Source: Tanypteryx hageni (Eukaryota; Arthropoda; Insecta; Odonata; Petaluridae). Taken from it: DNA of 64,000 nt. Numbering within the stretch: the first letter of the stretch is position 1; each line of letters opens with the position of its first letter. The translations under genes and the position numbers were made by a program. Positions 10,380 to 21,209 of this stretch are shown in pieces. Location of the stretch: contig CM054118.1 of NCBI GenBank assembly GCA_028673005.1, positions 85,685,855 to 85,749,854 of the forward strand. The letters run 5' to 3'. The notes beneath the pieces are model-generated. The model saw only the letters and a list, made by a program, of their open reading frames with translations, made no database searches and had not been told where the DNA came from.

Positions 10380-11970
10380 ACATACATATTAGCGTATAAA
10401 TAGTAACATTTATTTAATCCGTTTATTTAAAAAAAAAATGCAAAATATAATTTCAGAAAGAGATTTTGACATTGCTTTTAGTATTTAAAACCTAATAATA
10501 CTCTATTGATTTGTTTTCCAATTTTTCTCTATCATTGATAAACTATAAATTACAAATGGTATGGTAATAAATAAATATTTTTTATAAACAGATGTTTAGT
10601 AAAATTAAACAGTAATCTGTATGTAGGAGCGCATATGAATGATAATTAAATTGTCATTATCAAATCACGCGCCTAAAATTTCATTCTTTCGCTGAGTCTG
10701 ATTTTACAATGAACCAAACGTTTATCTCCACATTCGATGAAAGCAATTTTCTAAGCTATTCTTATGTAAAAAGCGAATGTGTTAGTCATCCCGGTATGTT
10801 ATTCTCTTTTTTATGCTCAAACATATTCTCCGTATTTACACACGACCGTTAAAGTGCAAACGCTGAATGGAGGTCACCTGACATTAATGCAGCGTCATTA
10901 CAAATGCCTGTCTTCAAGTGTGTGAGTTGAAAGCAAACGACACTCCCCTCTGGTGGGAGGTCATTGAACTCGAACGTCTCCGAGTGAAGTAAATACGAAT
11001 GGCTCGGGTGAGAGACAAGCTGAGGTTCATCAATTGATACATGTCATCTTAAACTATGCAAGAAAAAAAATGCTTGCATTCGAGTGCGTAGTTGATGGTT
11101 TTCACGCAATAAATGAAGGAAAAGTGAGATTTTTATTGTATGCACCCTCCAGTGACAAAAAACTCGATTATGAATGAACAACCGAGTCAAAAAAATGTTT
11201 AATGCTGCTGTGATTATATCCTAAGCATTATTTAAAGTACATCACGTATGAAAATATTGAAAAATGCATCGATAAATTAATGAAAAGTAACTGGAATAAA
11301 GCATTTTATATATTTATCTAAATTGGTAGCATTGCTGTTATTTTTTGTGCACTGAAGTTTAATTAGCCTAAAATTGGGGAAATCTGATAGCTGCAATTAG
11401 GTTAACAAGTTTCGAGTTAGCCATGAGGTGAAGAGAGCGATTGCAATCGGATGCAACCTTAGTTACGTAATAATCAACCTCTCACGTGAGTAAAATAAGT
11501 ATGAATTGAAAATGTCATTATAAGCTTCACGTAAAGTTCAAATTATGACCATACCTTTGAGTTATGCCTGTGAATCGTGTAACTATTATTTATCTGATGG
11601 TAACAGCAGAATCATTCAGAATAACATACAACTTCTGAGAGCATTTTTAACAAATTTTTATATGAAAATAGTGATCATCACATATAACAATTTACGAGCA
11701 ATGTGGATTATATTTCATTTTAATATCAAATTCATAACTTATTTCTATAAAATTATTAATGGACTCGAATTATTAAATTTTTTTCTGATATCCAAAACTA
11801 TTGAAGTTTAATGGTTAAACAATACTTCCACGTATAATTTAACAATGCATTAGGAAAACAATATTTATAGCTTGACTTATCATTTTAACAGTATCCTTAA
11901 GGTGCTTCAAGTTTGTTCAAAATCACATTATCATCTAATTTAACGGGAAATTATCGAGCTCGTCTTATGG
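10380..11970. other. AT-rich DNA without recognisable features
   Basis: About 1.6 kb with no supported gene. The only open frame over 80 codons (11545-11811) is AT-rich, Asn/Ile/Phe-laden and lacks a domain. Small clusters of CpG and E-box-like motifs near 10850-11000 could be regulatory, but nothing decisive is seen. Confidence 0.4.
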
Positions 11971-11980
11971 CTGAAAAAAA

Positions 11981-12115
11981 TTCAAGAACAAACAATTTAA
12001 AAAATGTACTTTCTTAAGGTGTCTCCAACAGCCACAATAAGGATAAAAACCAAAAACCTTGCTGTGGCTATAGGAGATATCTGAAAGTACATTTTTTAAA
12101 TTGCCTGTTCTTGAA
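11981..12115. repeat. foldback (inverted-repeat) element
   Basis: The left arm starts TTCAAGAACAAACAATTTAA at 11981. The right arm ends at 12115 with the near-perfect reverse complement (TTAAATTGCCTGTTCTTGAA). The arms are about 58 nt, including AACAGCCACAATAAGG against CCTTGCTGTGGCTAT, with a spacer under 20 nt. The flanking word GAGCTCGTCTTATGGCTGAA (from 11957) recurs at 17938 as GAGCTCGTCTAATGGCTGAA, marking it as one member of an interspersed family. Confidence 0.75.
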
Positions 12116-12189
12116 CATTATCATATGTTAAATAACTTACAAAATCGTAATATTCTCTCTCTCCCTTAAAAAGAATTTGGCCTAAAAAT

Positions 12190-12620
12190 AATATCGCTCA
12201 AAGAGCAAAAAAGCCCTCGAAAGAACGACGTCGGATGAGACGCCACCGTGAGGAAAGTTTCGCTAGCTTGGAGGGCAGGGCGGGGGCGACCCTTATAGCG
12301 AGGGTTGCGTCGAGCCTAACAAATAATTCGAGAGGTATTTCCACGAATCCGCCCCGCGGTCCATTTGCGATTCAGGCGAAGCGAGCGGACGACAAATGAC
12401 GATCGCATTCTTTGGCACGCGACGCGTCCAGCAGTTCGAACGCGTGCGATACTCGACCGCCGATCACTATGGAAGGAGTTCAAATCGCGCAAACGGAAAC
12501 CTGGATCGCATTCGAGAAGAGAATTATTGGAACTCGGGGGGAAATGGCGGAGGCGAGTGACAGGACGCGTGCTTCATTGCATGGGAACATTTTTCCGTAA
12601 TAATGATTTTCTTTTAAAAT
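12190..12620. other. CpG-rich patch, possible regulatory region
   Basis: Unlike its surroundings this interval is GC- and CpG-rich (GACGACGTCGG, CACGCGACGCGTCC, CGACCGCCGATCAC). Overlapping open frames of 62-91 codons exist on both strands but show no domain. It may be a promoter or enhancer, or part of an unrecognised exon. No TATA box with an initiator at proper spacing was found. Confidence 0.35.
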
Positions 12621-13784
12621 AACTATGGCCATCATGGCGCTCCAAAGAATTGGAAAATGAGTAAATATTTCCAACGTATTAATAACATGAATATGTTTAT
12701 GTTGATGCAACCATTGCTTCTTCTTCTTCGTTGGCTTGGTAATTAGTTTGACCACAAATAAAGGCCGTCCCTCGTGATAACGACCACGTTCCCGGCCGGT
12801 CAGAAAGTGCTCAATTACAATGGGGGTTGTTAATTATATTTACATCATTTTAATACCTTGTGGTTTTTGTGAATTGCACTTCTTTGAACCATTTATATCA
12901 TAATAGAGATATTTTCTCCGTGGCTGGCAATTCTGCGTGGAATCGTAAATGTGGAAAACGTGTGACGTCAGATCAATGTGCGCGCAAGGAATTCATCGTC
13001 TCCACTTCGACCTTGAATTCTTGCATAGTTTCCTAGATGAGATCGAATATAAAACCGAAGCATATTCCACTATGCGCCGTTTGGCTTTGGACTTGGGCAT
13101 TTGGAGGGATAGAGACATTGAATCCGTTCGTGACGTCATTGGGAACAATGCGGCAAATTTAATCGAATGCAGTTTGATGAGGTGAATTTCGTAATAGGGT
13201 GACCGTGTCTCCGCCCGTCACGCATGTCACGCAGTATTAGTGGCTCTTCAGCCAACTCTTATCTAATTTCGTTACTTATCGTTTCGTCCTTAAGACACCA
13301 TTTGTTAAAGACGCATTATTGACGGTTGGTCCCTGTTTACTCTGAGGAAGCTGAACACGCCACGGCCTTAGAAAGGGACACGAAGGCGGTTGATGGTGAA
13401 ATCGCGAAATAGACGGTTCTGACTGGTTCTGCAACAAGGAAAGTCATGACAGCGTGAAATCGCACTGGATGGGACGATATGTTGCTATCTCGCTAAGCTT
13501 TTAATTTGTTCAAATTCTGCGTCTGGTTAAGAAAATAAGGTTGTTTGGAAATCTCAAACTCCATTGCTATTCTCTTTCATAAATCGAATTTTGAGTAGAA
13601 TGATGAAGTCAATTTTTCAAGTAATATAGCTGAGCGACGATTAACTATCTAATATCTAATCCATTAATCCGTAGAAGTACAATTTCCGCACTTATTTCTC
13701 CACCGAGGTGATTAAATTAGCTAAAAAGCAGTAAATTGGTAATGCTTAAACAATAAGGTGATTAAAACAGAAAAGATGTTGCGT
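12621..13784. other. non-genic DNA, no feature recognised
   Basis: An open frame at 12949-13185 has mixed codon use and no domain. No splice-site pair or terminal repeat was found. Confidence 0.3.
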
Positions 13785-14275
13785 ACATTTTTAGCCTATT
13801 TCGCAGAATGGAAATAGACTTATAGTTCCGTCGTTGTGTTTGTCTGTCTGTCCCCCCCCCCCCCCCCCCCCCCCCGTTTAACTTTTGAACCAATACACCG
13901 ATTTTCATGAAACTTGGTGGAAATCTTATGCTACTGGGGCCGAGCTCCCAAGGATAGTTTTTGTTTCGAAGATTGAAGTTCCGGGTTCGATTCCAGGAAC
14001 TATACTTCCCATATGATTTACATGGGAAATCTGAAATCCTTCGTGCAGGATAATTTTCTGTTGCACATTAAAATATCTTAGAATTGTAATATCGGAGTGG
14101 AATTTATACTGTTCTCTGAGGAATTGAATGAAGATTCTAATTTTTATCGTAGAATTTTGCTTATCGATTGTATTTCTTAGAATTTTGTGTAAATACTGAC
14201 GATTTTGCAGTTTTTATCACTCATTACGAGAGTGTTCCTATAGCAACAACTATTGTTGGACTCAGATTCGGTATA
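13785..14275 (+). repeat. dispersed repeat family A, copy 2, with a C24 homopolymer
   Basis: This is the second copy of the family seen at 9890-10375, in the same orientation and sharing the GGTTCGATTCC core at about 13984. It contains a run of 24 C at 13852-13875 after TGTCTGTCTGTC, a likely slippage-expanded and assembly-sensitive site. A hAT-type MITE begins just downstream. Confidence 0.65.
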
Positions 14276-14283
14276 GTCTAGTC

Positions 14284-14569
14284 CAGGGGTCGGCAACCTA
14301 TGGCACGCGTGCCAAAAGGTGGCACGTGAAGAGCTTTTACATGGCACAATATTTCAGAGAAGAATTACAAAGATTTTTAAGTTAATTTTTACCTTTATTG
14401 CAATTGTTAGTATTGTAGTTATAACGCATTACATTCAGCATGTTTCTTATATGAGAAACACTTATCGTAAGAATTTCTGACTAAAAAAATTTCAGGGTGT
14501 CACGCGCTGAGTGTCACAAAAAATGAATATTGATAAAGAGACAGACAGAAAAAACGTTGCCGATCCCTG
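14284..14569. mobile_element. hAT-type non-autonomous element, 286 bp
   Basis: The left end is CAGGGGTCGGCAACCTATGG; the reverse complement of the right end is CAGGGATCGGCAACG, matching at 13 of 14 over the core. The flanking 8-mers GTCTAGTC (14276-14283) and GTCTAGTA (14570-14577) match at 7 of 8, as expected for a hAT target duplication. The interior has no coding potential. A similar CAGGGGTCGGAAACC word at 7470 inside the piggyBac element may be a relic of the same family. Confidence 0.8.
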
Positions 14570-14577
14570 GTCTAGTA

Positions 14578-15686
14578 TATACACGCGGTATTTTTGCCGC
14601 ACAAATACGCGCGATCAATTTAATATTCCTGTCGAATGTATATGTAATATTTTATAATGCTAAATTATGAAATTTGGGAACACAAATCCCAACATATCTG
14701 CGAGGATTTTAAAGCTATTAAAGGCAATAAAAGTATTAAGTGAACGATTAAATGGAAAGTAGGCATCATAAGTTCCGTTTGGATCATCTTGTTTCAAAGT
14801 AGGAATAAATCAACTATGTACATATAGCGATATTTCCTCTGTGTACGGTATTTGATAAATCGCTTGTCTGAATACAAAGCAGGTTATCTTGGATATGTTT
14901 CGCAGTAGAATGATGTTTCTTTTCGGTCTTCTCTTACCCAAACAAACTGCATAATGCCTTCATCCAGATTTTTTGTAACATACTGCTCGAGTAACATTTG
15001 TCTACTATAACACGCTAACTTATTATCTGAAGATATTAATGGATGGATAAAATTTCAAACATAAAGTTGTGCGAATAGAAGTTGGCAACGCAATATTGTA
15101 GAAAGCATTGAAATCGCGTCCCTATTGACCGCAGAAATTAATTTTCTCCCAGATTCCTAATAAAAAACATTTAAGACCTTTCATGGCCAATTATTAATTG
15201 CAGGTTATTACATTTTAACAACACCTTTTCATAAATATTTATAATAGATTATAACTAATACGTAATGACTTCATTAAATGTCTCCTTAAAGTCCAAAAAG
15301 ACAAAACGAAAGTCCTCTAAACCCTCTCTCCACTTTAGGACAAACGGATCACTTGTATCTCTCGCCTATTAATCGCCTCCTTCTTTGTCGAGAAGCAAAA
15401 TGAGCAAATTACTTAATAACGAACAAGTAAGGAAAGAGATATTGAAACAGACAGTAACTGGTGTTTTTAGATGGGCAGAGAGGCAAACTGAGAAAAGGTG
15501 CACAATGAAACAATACCGAATCGATTGGCGAAAAAAACAAGTCTCATACTGCTCTCGTTTAGGAGTTGGCGTGTCAGGCAGACAGACAGACGGACGGACA
15601 AACCGTATGCACAAGCGGATTTTTTTAAACCGCTAAAAGTTATGTATTTTACGAGGACAGCCTTCTCTGGTAATGTTCTTATAAAA
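14578..15686. other. AT-rich DNA with a CAGA/CGGA microsatellite
   Basis: No gene is supported. At 15577-15602 the tetranucleotide series GGCAGACAGACAGACGGACG occurs, the reverse-strand counterpart of the TGTCTGTCTGTC words in other repeats here. Open frames across 15369-15692 on both strands follow that repeat and are not taken as genes. Confidence 0.4.
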
Positions 15687-16259
15687 CAGTAGTTATTTAG
15701 TTTTGCCTCATATTTCCATCTCTCACATCATTCTAATGCTATTCAATTTACCTGCTTTAATATTTTTTAATTTATTTTACAGCTGTTTAGATTATATAAG
15801 TCTTGTACTGATGTGTCCAAATACTCAGTCAACTTATCACCTCCATAACAGACGCAGTGCAGGCGAATGGATTTATTATACGTAGAAATAATAAATGAAG
15901 AACCACACGGATTTTAAGGCAATGGTAACTTATTGCCGACTGCCAAAAAGATGACGCTAGCTTGTCAGCTGTGAATTGTGCGTCTAAACAAAAATTAAAC
16001 AGATTAGAATTCACTTTACAAATTTACACAGTAAAACTCAGCTCACTTAAAAACACTTAGAAATTTATGTCATAAAAAATTGGTTACTATCTCGTCTAGA
16101 GATAGGACGAGAATGAGAATTTTAATATTTCCAACTCAGACTCTCCGCTAGAAAACAAAGATACCGATAACGAAAATTTTTCTGGAAAAAGGAGAGGTGC
16201 GTGGAGGTTTTAGAAGATTAGAAAGGTGGGCACGAGACAAAAAAGGACAAGAACCACTG
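15687..16259. mobile_element. hAT-type element family B, copy 1
   Basis: The interior aligns with 39040-39538 over most of its length (for example GCTTTAATATTTTTT, GGCGAATGGATTTATTATA against GACGAATGGATTTATTATA, GCAATGG.AAC). The right end GACAAGAACCACTG fits the CAGTGGTTCTT terminal repeat. The left end, CAGTAGTTATTTAG at 15687, is diverged. The flanking 8-mers TTATAAAA and TTAAAATA agree only partly. Both copies keep a parallel 60-codon frame ending in an EWIYY-like word, perhaps by chance. Confidence 0.6.
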
Positions 16260-17935
16260 TTAAAATAGATTTCTTGAACAGCATATCACTTACTTCATTT
16301 CAAGTAAGGCTACGTATCAAATATTTAGTCTGTGCACTGAAATGTTTTTCTTTTAAAGATTGGTGAAGTTCATCTTAAACAAATGAAGGGGTTTTCTTGT
16401 CGATGACGGAAAATAAATAATAGTCCCGTTTCAGAGAGAAGAGGAAGTTCTTCTTGTAAGTTGTTTAAAAGAATAAACACTAGGAACGTCCCGTTATAAG
16501 TGAGGTTTTTCGCCTTCGCTTTCATCGCTTCTCTTCTACGAGAATTCCAAGTTTAATCTCGATAGTTACCGCTATTGTTTTAACATTCCACTACAAATTT
16601 GAAGAGAAGATGTTTATACTGAAGTACATAGCATAATAGAACAAAATTAATTCAGGATACAAAATTTTTCATTTCATATTGCAATATAAATACATTTCCG
16701 TGATTTTTAAAGTTCAGAAGCTGTTGCTATAACGTACAAATAATTATAAAAAACAACATTTAACCTTATTGCATAATATAATTGAAAAAATGCTTTGAAT
16801 TCAATATTTACTGGAAATTTCTTCAATGTTTAGGGAATAAAGAATATTTAATCCACAGCTAGACACGTTTTATTACCAGATAAAAGTTTTCTTAGGACGG
16901 TCGATTGCTCTATCCTGATAGCAAATATTTGTAAGACATGAAAAGTGAAAGCCCAGTTAAATATTAAAGCTCAAAGTGACGAGTATATATTGTACAATAA
17001 TCAACTATACTATACGTAAAATGGTTCAAAATGTTTAGTGCAGGAAAACTTGTTTTAAAATAAAATAAATCTTTCGTCACGTTAGAAATTTGTGTTACTT
17101 GCACTGAAAGTACTTTACGATATAGCGTCATATTTGGTGGACACTAAATGACTATCAATAATTTCGGCAAAAAATGAAATTATAGTTCGGTTTGGCATAT
17201 TACTATGATAACGCGTTTTGCAAAGGCACTTTTGAATATATTTCTAAGAAAGAAAACACTAAAATTACTTTTAAAAATGTTCATAACTATTAAAAAGCAT
17301 GCACATTACGACAGAGTTAAACAAACATAAGCATATTTGCGTTTTAGAGAAAGAGATGATTGTAACTCATCATTTATTTTTCATAAAATAGCTTTGCAGA
17401 AACTTTAATAGTAAACGGGTTAAAGTGGTGCCTATTACCCTTATGCAGTAAAACCTCACGAAACCGGCATTCAATTCAATTTTTGAAAGTTTGACATTTG
17501 AAAATTTTTCAATAATCCAGCAATTACTCCGTTACTATGGCGCTCTATCAATTGCCATTTTTATGCCTGAATTACGAGCTTCAGGCAACGCCCACTTACA
17601 GCAATATTCAGCGAAATTTTTACGTTCGTAGCGATTACGTATGTTTCTCAGTAATATATTTTGCTCAGATTTAACTTGAAATTCTACGAAAAAGTAAAAA
17701 AAACTCCACGAGTAGAGTTATAAAACGTAAACAAAAATCTCACAAGTGAAAAAATTCTAATTAATAGGAAAGCTTGAAAAGGCCCTTAAGTGAAAAATGT
17801 TACATACGAGTAGGTAATTCTGCTGCCTACGAAGCAAAGAAAAAAGTTACTAAATTTGTACGTAGACCTACAGCTACGAGCAACCGCAGAACGCCACATG
17901 GGAAAACGGTGTTGTTAGATTCAGCAGGGAATTAA
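16260..17935. other. AT-rich non-genic DNA
   Basis: No feature of confidence. At about 17449 the text CAGTAAAACCTCACGAAACC after a run of T/A resembles a pogo-type terminal repeat, but the partner end was not found. Confidence 0.3.
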
Positions 17936-18200
17936 CGAGCTCGTCTAATGGCTGAAAAAAAACTAAAATAGAAGCACTTAAAAAATACTTGTATCAGGTA
18001 TCTCCAACAGCCATAACAAGGTTATAAAAAATCAGGTGAGCATTTCGGTTACAAAGCAGCCGTCTTCATCGGCAATTCACCAAAAATAGATTCTAAAATA
18101 ATCTAAAAAGTTCTTTTAGAATATATTTTGGGCGAATCACCACCGAAGACGGCTGCTTAGTAGCCGAAATGCGCATCTGGTTTTTAATTGCCTTTTTGTG
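17936..18200. repeat. foldback-containing member of the GAGCTCGTC repeat family
   Basis: It begins with ACGAGCTCGTCTAATGGCTG and continues through TATCTCCAACAGCCATAACA. At 18040-18180 it contains a large inverted repeat: GCATTTCGG...AAGCAGCCGTCTTC on the left pairs with GAAGACGGCTGCTTAGTAGC followed by CCGAAATGCGCATCTGG on the right, with about 70 nt between. Related pieces lie at 11957, 36290-36330 (ACTGAGGACGGCTGTTTCG) and 43788-43885. Confidence 0.7.
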
Positions 18201-18302
18201 GCTGCTGGGCATATCTGACAGCCAATGTTTCCTCTAAAGTGCGCGGCCGCTCATGGCCACTTTTTTGCAGCAAAAAGGTCAGAAAAATCTGATGTGGCCA
18301 CC

Positions 18303-18968
18303 ACATGACTTTCTCCATACTTTTTATATTTTTAAAATTCCAAATAGGTCAAATGATAATAATTACTTTAAGGAACTGCGAGAAAATTTTACACTTTACA
18401 AAGAACAGAAATAAACTCAAACCGAAGCCTTCTGTTATAGGATATAGCCACGAAGTTCCAACAATTAGGAAAATAAAATGGAGCGTTACTAAGGTGTAAC
18501 TAAGATGTTTACAAAAGTTGCCTCCAGTTGGTGTGGTGGCAGCTAAAAAATATAATTTTTAAAGTATCTCTTACAAAATGCATTTATGGGAAAATGTTTC
18601 AAACAAAGGTTGTAGAAAATTAAATTTCCTACAGTATTTTCTTAAATTCATCAAATATTAACGCAAATAAAAAAAAACGGATGTGGCAAGAGTAAACACC
18701 CACTTCCGGTTGACCGATTTTTTACCAAAAACTAATCAACTCTAATACCTTTAATAAAAATGTCAAATATAAAATTTCGCGTTGATCTGATTAATAGTTT
18801 TTGAGTTAGAACACCCAGAATATTTCTACCACATACACAGACAACATCGAGAAAATAGTCCAAACGTGTTCAGGGAAACTCAAAACGTGTATTTCCGTTG
18901 AAATCTCTAAATCGATGTTTTTCGTGAAAACAATACTTTCCCCTATACTACGTATGGAGAAAGTAAAA
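18303..18968. repeat. inverted-terminal interspersed element, about 0.66 kb
   Basis: ACTTTCTCCATAC at 18307-18319 is exactly inverted as GTATGGAGAAAGT at 18953-18965, near the two edges. The interior holds CACTTCCGGTTGACCGATTT and other text typical of interspersed insect repeats. An open frame on each strand near the right end carries no known domain. The superfamily is not assigned. Confidence 0.5.
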
Positions 18969-18974
18969 AACCAT

Positions 18975-19876
18975 ATGAAATATCGAAAATCCTTTTCCAA
19001 AAAGAAAATGTTCACAGTTCTAGTGACATCGGTCATAGACGGAAAATTCTTCTTCCACATCGAAGGGAGCACACGGAACCCTTCACTTTTGTGTTCACGG
19101 CTTACCACTGATGCTCAAGGGGTTTGGCCGGCCGCGCAGGACTTTGAAAAAGAGGAAGCATTGCGCTGAGACACTTATTTTTTAAGGATGTCGTTAAGAG
19201 TATTTTTTTAATGGTTTCGGCTACGAAGTAGTAAAGGTGTACCTGTTTCAGATATAAAGCTGATATACAAAGCGGAAAGATTTATAAATTACTATGCCCT
19301 GCGATTTTTCTCAAAGTTGGCTACATCGACTCAAACTTGTCATGGTATACGAATATAAGCGAAAAACTTTATGCTGATTCGGATCATTGTTTCCAGCAGC
19401 TGAGAAATAAATTCGCTCAGTGGTTGTGAAATACCTCCTGAATTTAGGCGAAAATAAGCTATAGATTGAGATTTTATGCACATCACTTTCCTATCTTCCT
19501 CACAAATTAAGAGCGTATCATTTCACAGAATTTATGGAGACGCTATATTGTATTAAATACATAAAATGTGAAGGTTTTGTAGAAGATTGAGATTACTATA
19601 GAAGATTTAAGCTTTTTTAAATTTTGTTAACCCGTGAGCAAAAACGTCAAAATTCATGTATAAAATAACCCATAAAATCCGCTTAACGGATTTTAAAGAT
19701 TTTTGTAGTCCGGGTGATCAACAAAATAAGCTAGATCTAGCGGAAATACCCCAGATTGGCAAAACTGATTCGGATACCGCTGAGATTCTTTATTGACAAG
19801 TTTGCCAATTTCGTTGTGGATAAAAATCTTACTGTTAAACTATATTGGCTGTTTTCCTCGAAGTTGAAGTTGGTGA
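18975..19876. other. non-genic DNA with a solo piggyBac-like end
   Basis: No gene is seen. At about 19627 the sequence TTAACCCGTGAGCAAAAACG resembles the TTAA plus CCCGYGAG start of the piggyBac element at 19881, so an older relative or a truncated end may lie here. Confidence 0.35.
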
Positions 19877-19880
19877 TTAA

Positions 19881-20477
19881 TCCGCGAGAACACGCGCTGC
19901 CTTTTAGAGCATCATATCAAGCACGTTAGAGAAAAGACCAATTGCTAAAAACTTGCGTTTTGAAATTTATTAATGCAAAAATTGTACTTATACGTGCTTG
20001 TTAATGAAAAAAAGAACTCGTAATTACATATTTTACATCTTGATTGAAGGGTAAATCTTCTGGGATATCATCATTACTATCGTACAAATTTAGAAGTTCC
20101 TCCTCAGTGGTATTCTCAAATGTAGCCTAGATGCGTTGTATTTCTGTTTTTTCCATTTTGATTCTAAAGGCTAACAGCATAAAAATAATATAAAAGGTAA
20201 TAAACTCAAAATCCATATCAAAATCGAAGAGAAAAATGACTCACACCTTCGTAGAAGTTCGCCAGAATTCACGACGGGGAATTGACCGCAAAAATTCCCA
20301 GAAGGACCATTTACACACAAACAAGAGCAAACACGTCGTTGGCGCGACGTCGACCAGAAATATATACATAAACAGAAAGATAGAAGGCGACACTAGCTTA
20401 CACTACAGTTGGGCTGCGCAATATTTGAAAAAATTAAAAAAACGCGGGGATTCCTCGCAGGCGCGTGTTCTCGCGGG
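19881..20477 (-). mobile_element. internally deleted piggyBac-family element
   Basis: TTAA at 19877-19880 and 20478-20481 flank inverted ends TCCGCGAGAACACGCGC (left) and the reverse complement of the right end, CCCGCGAGAACACGCGC; 16 of 17 bases match. On the - strand an ATG at 20156 opens MEKTEIQRI, a TAG stop at 20129-20127, then ATFENTTEEELLNLYDSNDD, an acidic N-terminus like that of piggyBac transposases. The catalytic domain is missing. This is a different subfamily from the element at 7213, judging by its ends. Confidence 0.85.
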
Positions 20478-20706
20478 TTAAGAATATGGCATTTGGAGCA
20501 AAGGAGTCAAAGGAGAGGCTGATGTTCACTGCATGCGAAATGCACCAGGCACGAACAAACTCAAATTAATGGTGATTGGTAAAGGTACACGCCCTCGTGC
20601 ATTAAAGGGTGCAAAGAGATTTTCCGTCCATTAACGTGCAAACAAACGTGAATGGGTAATCTTGAGAAAAACATTGGACTGGTTTTGGAATCGCTTTGCG
20701 CTAGAG

Positions 20707-21209
20707 CAGAGGTTTCAAACTCGCTACACGCGGCCTCTGTGGTACATTTCTGAGAACCGCGAAATAAGGTAGCTTACACTAGATGGTCAAAACTCATGTA
20801 TTTCTTATAAAATACTTCATGTAAATCTAAGAAATTTAAGAAGTATTTTAAATCAGCTCTTCTAAAACATACGCAGTTTATTGTTCATTCAGATTTATAA
20901 GCATTCTGCACTGGTGGAGTACTAAGTATGTTCTTCCTGCTGCCAGTGTGTGCTTTGCGTGTCAAAAGAACCTAATCCTCGACGCCGAAACTGGCAGTTT
21001 TATAATGAATGGATTTAAGGCCGCATCATAGTGTTGGAGCGATTTCTTCTTTGTGGAAGGCGAGAATGAATGTCCAAAGGATATGAAACGGTGTGAGGAT
21101 TGGGAAAGTTTGCGGCCCGCGGACTTGGCACGGTACCTTAATGCGACCCGCGGATTCGGTGGAAGGCGTCCATGCGGCCCGCCCACCGATTTGAGTTTGA
21201 GACCCCGTG
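20707..21209. mobile_element. hAT-type relic with CAGAGGTTTCAAACTC end
   Basis: The left end, CAGAGGTTTCAAACTCG at 20707, is followed by a CGCGGCC word. The right end, TTTGAGTTTGAGACCCC (21190-21206), is preceded by GCGGCCCGC words. This inverted arrangement is typical of hAT elements with CAGGGGTCTCAAACTC-like ends. The flanking duplication is blurred (CGCTAGAG against TGCTAGAC). No transposase is seen. Confidence 0.5.
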
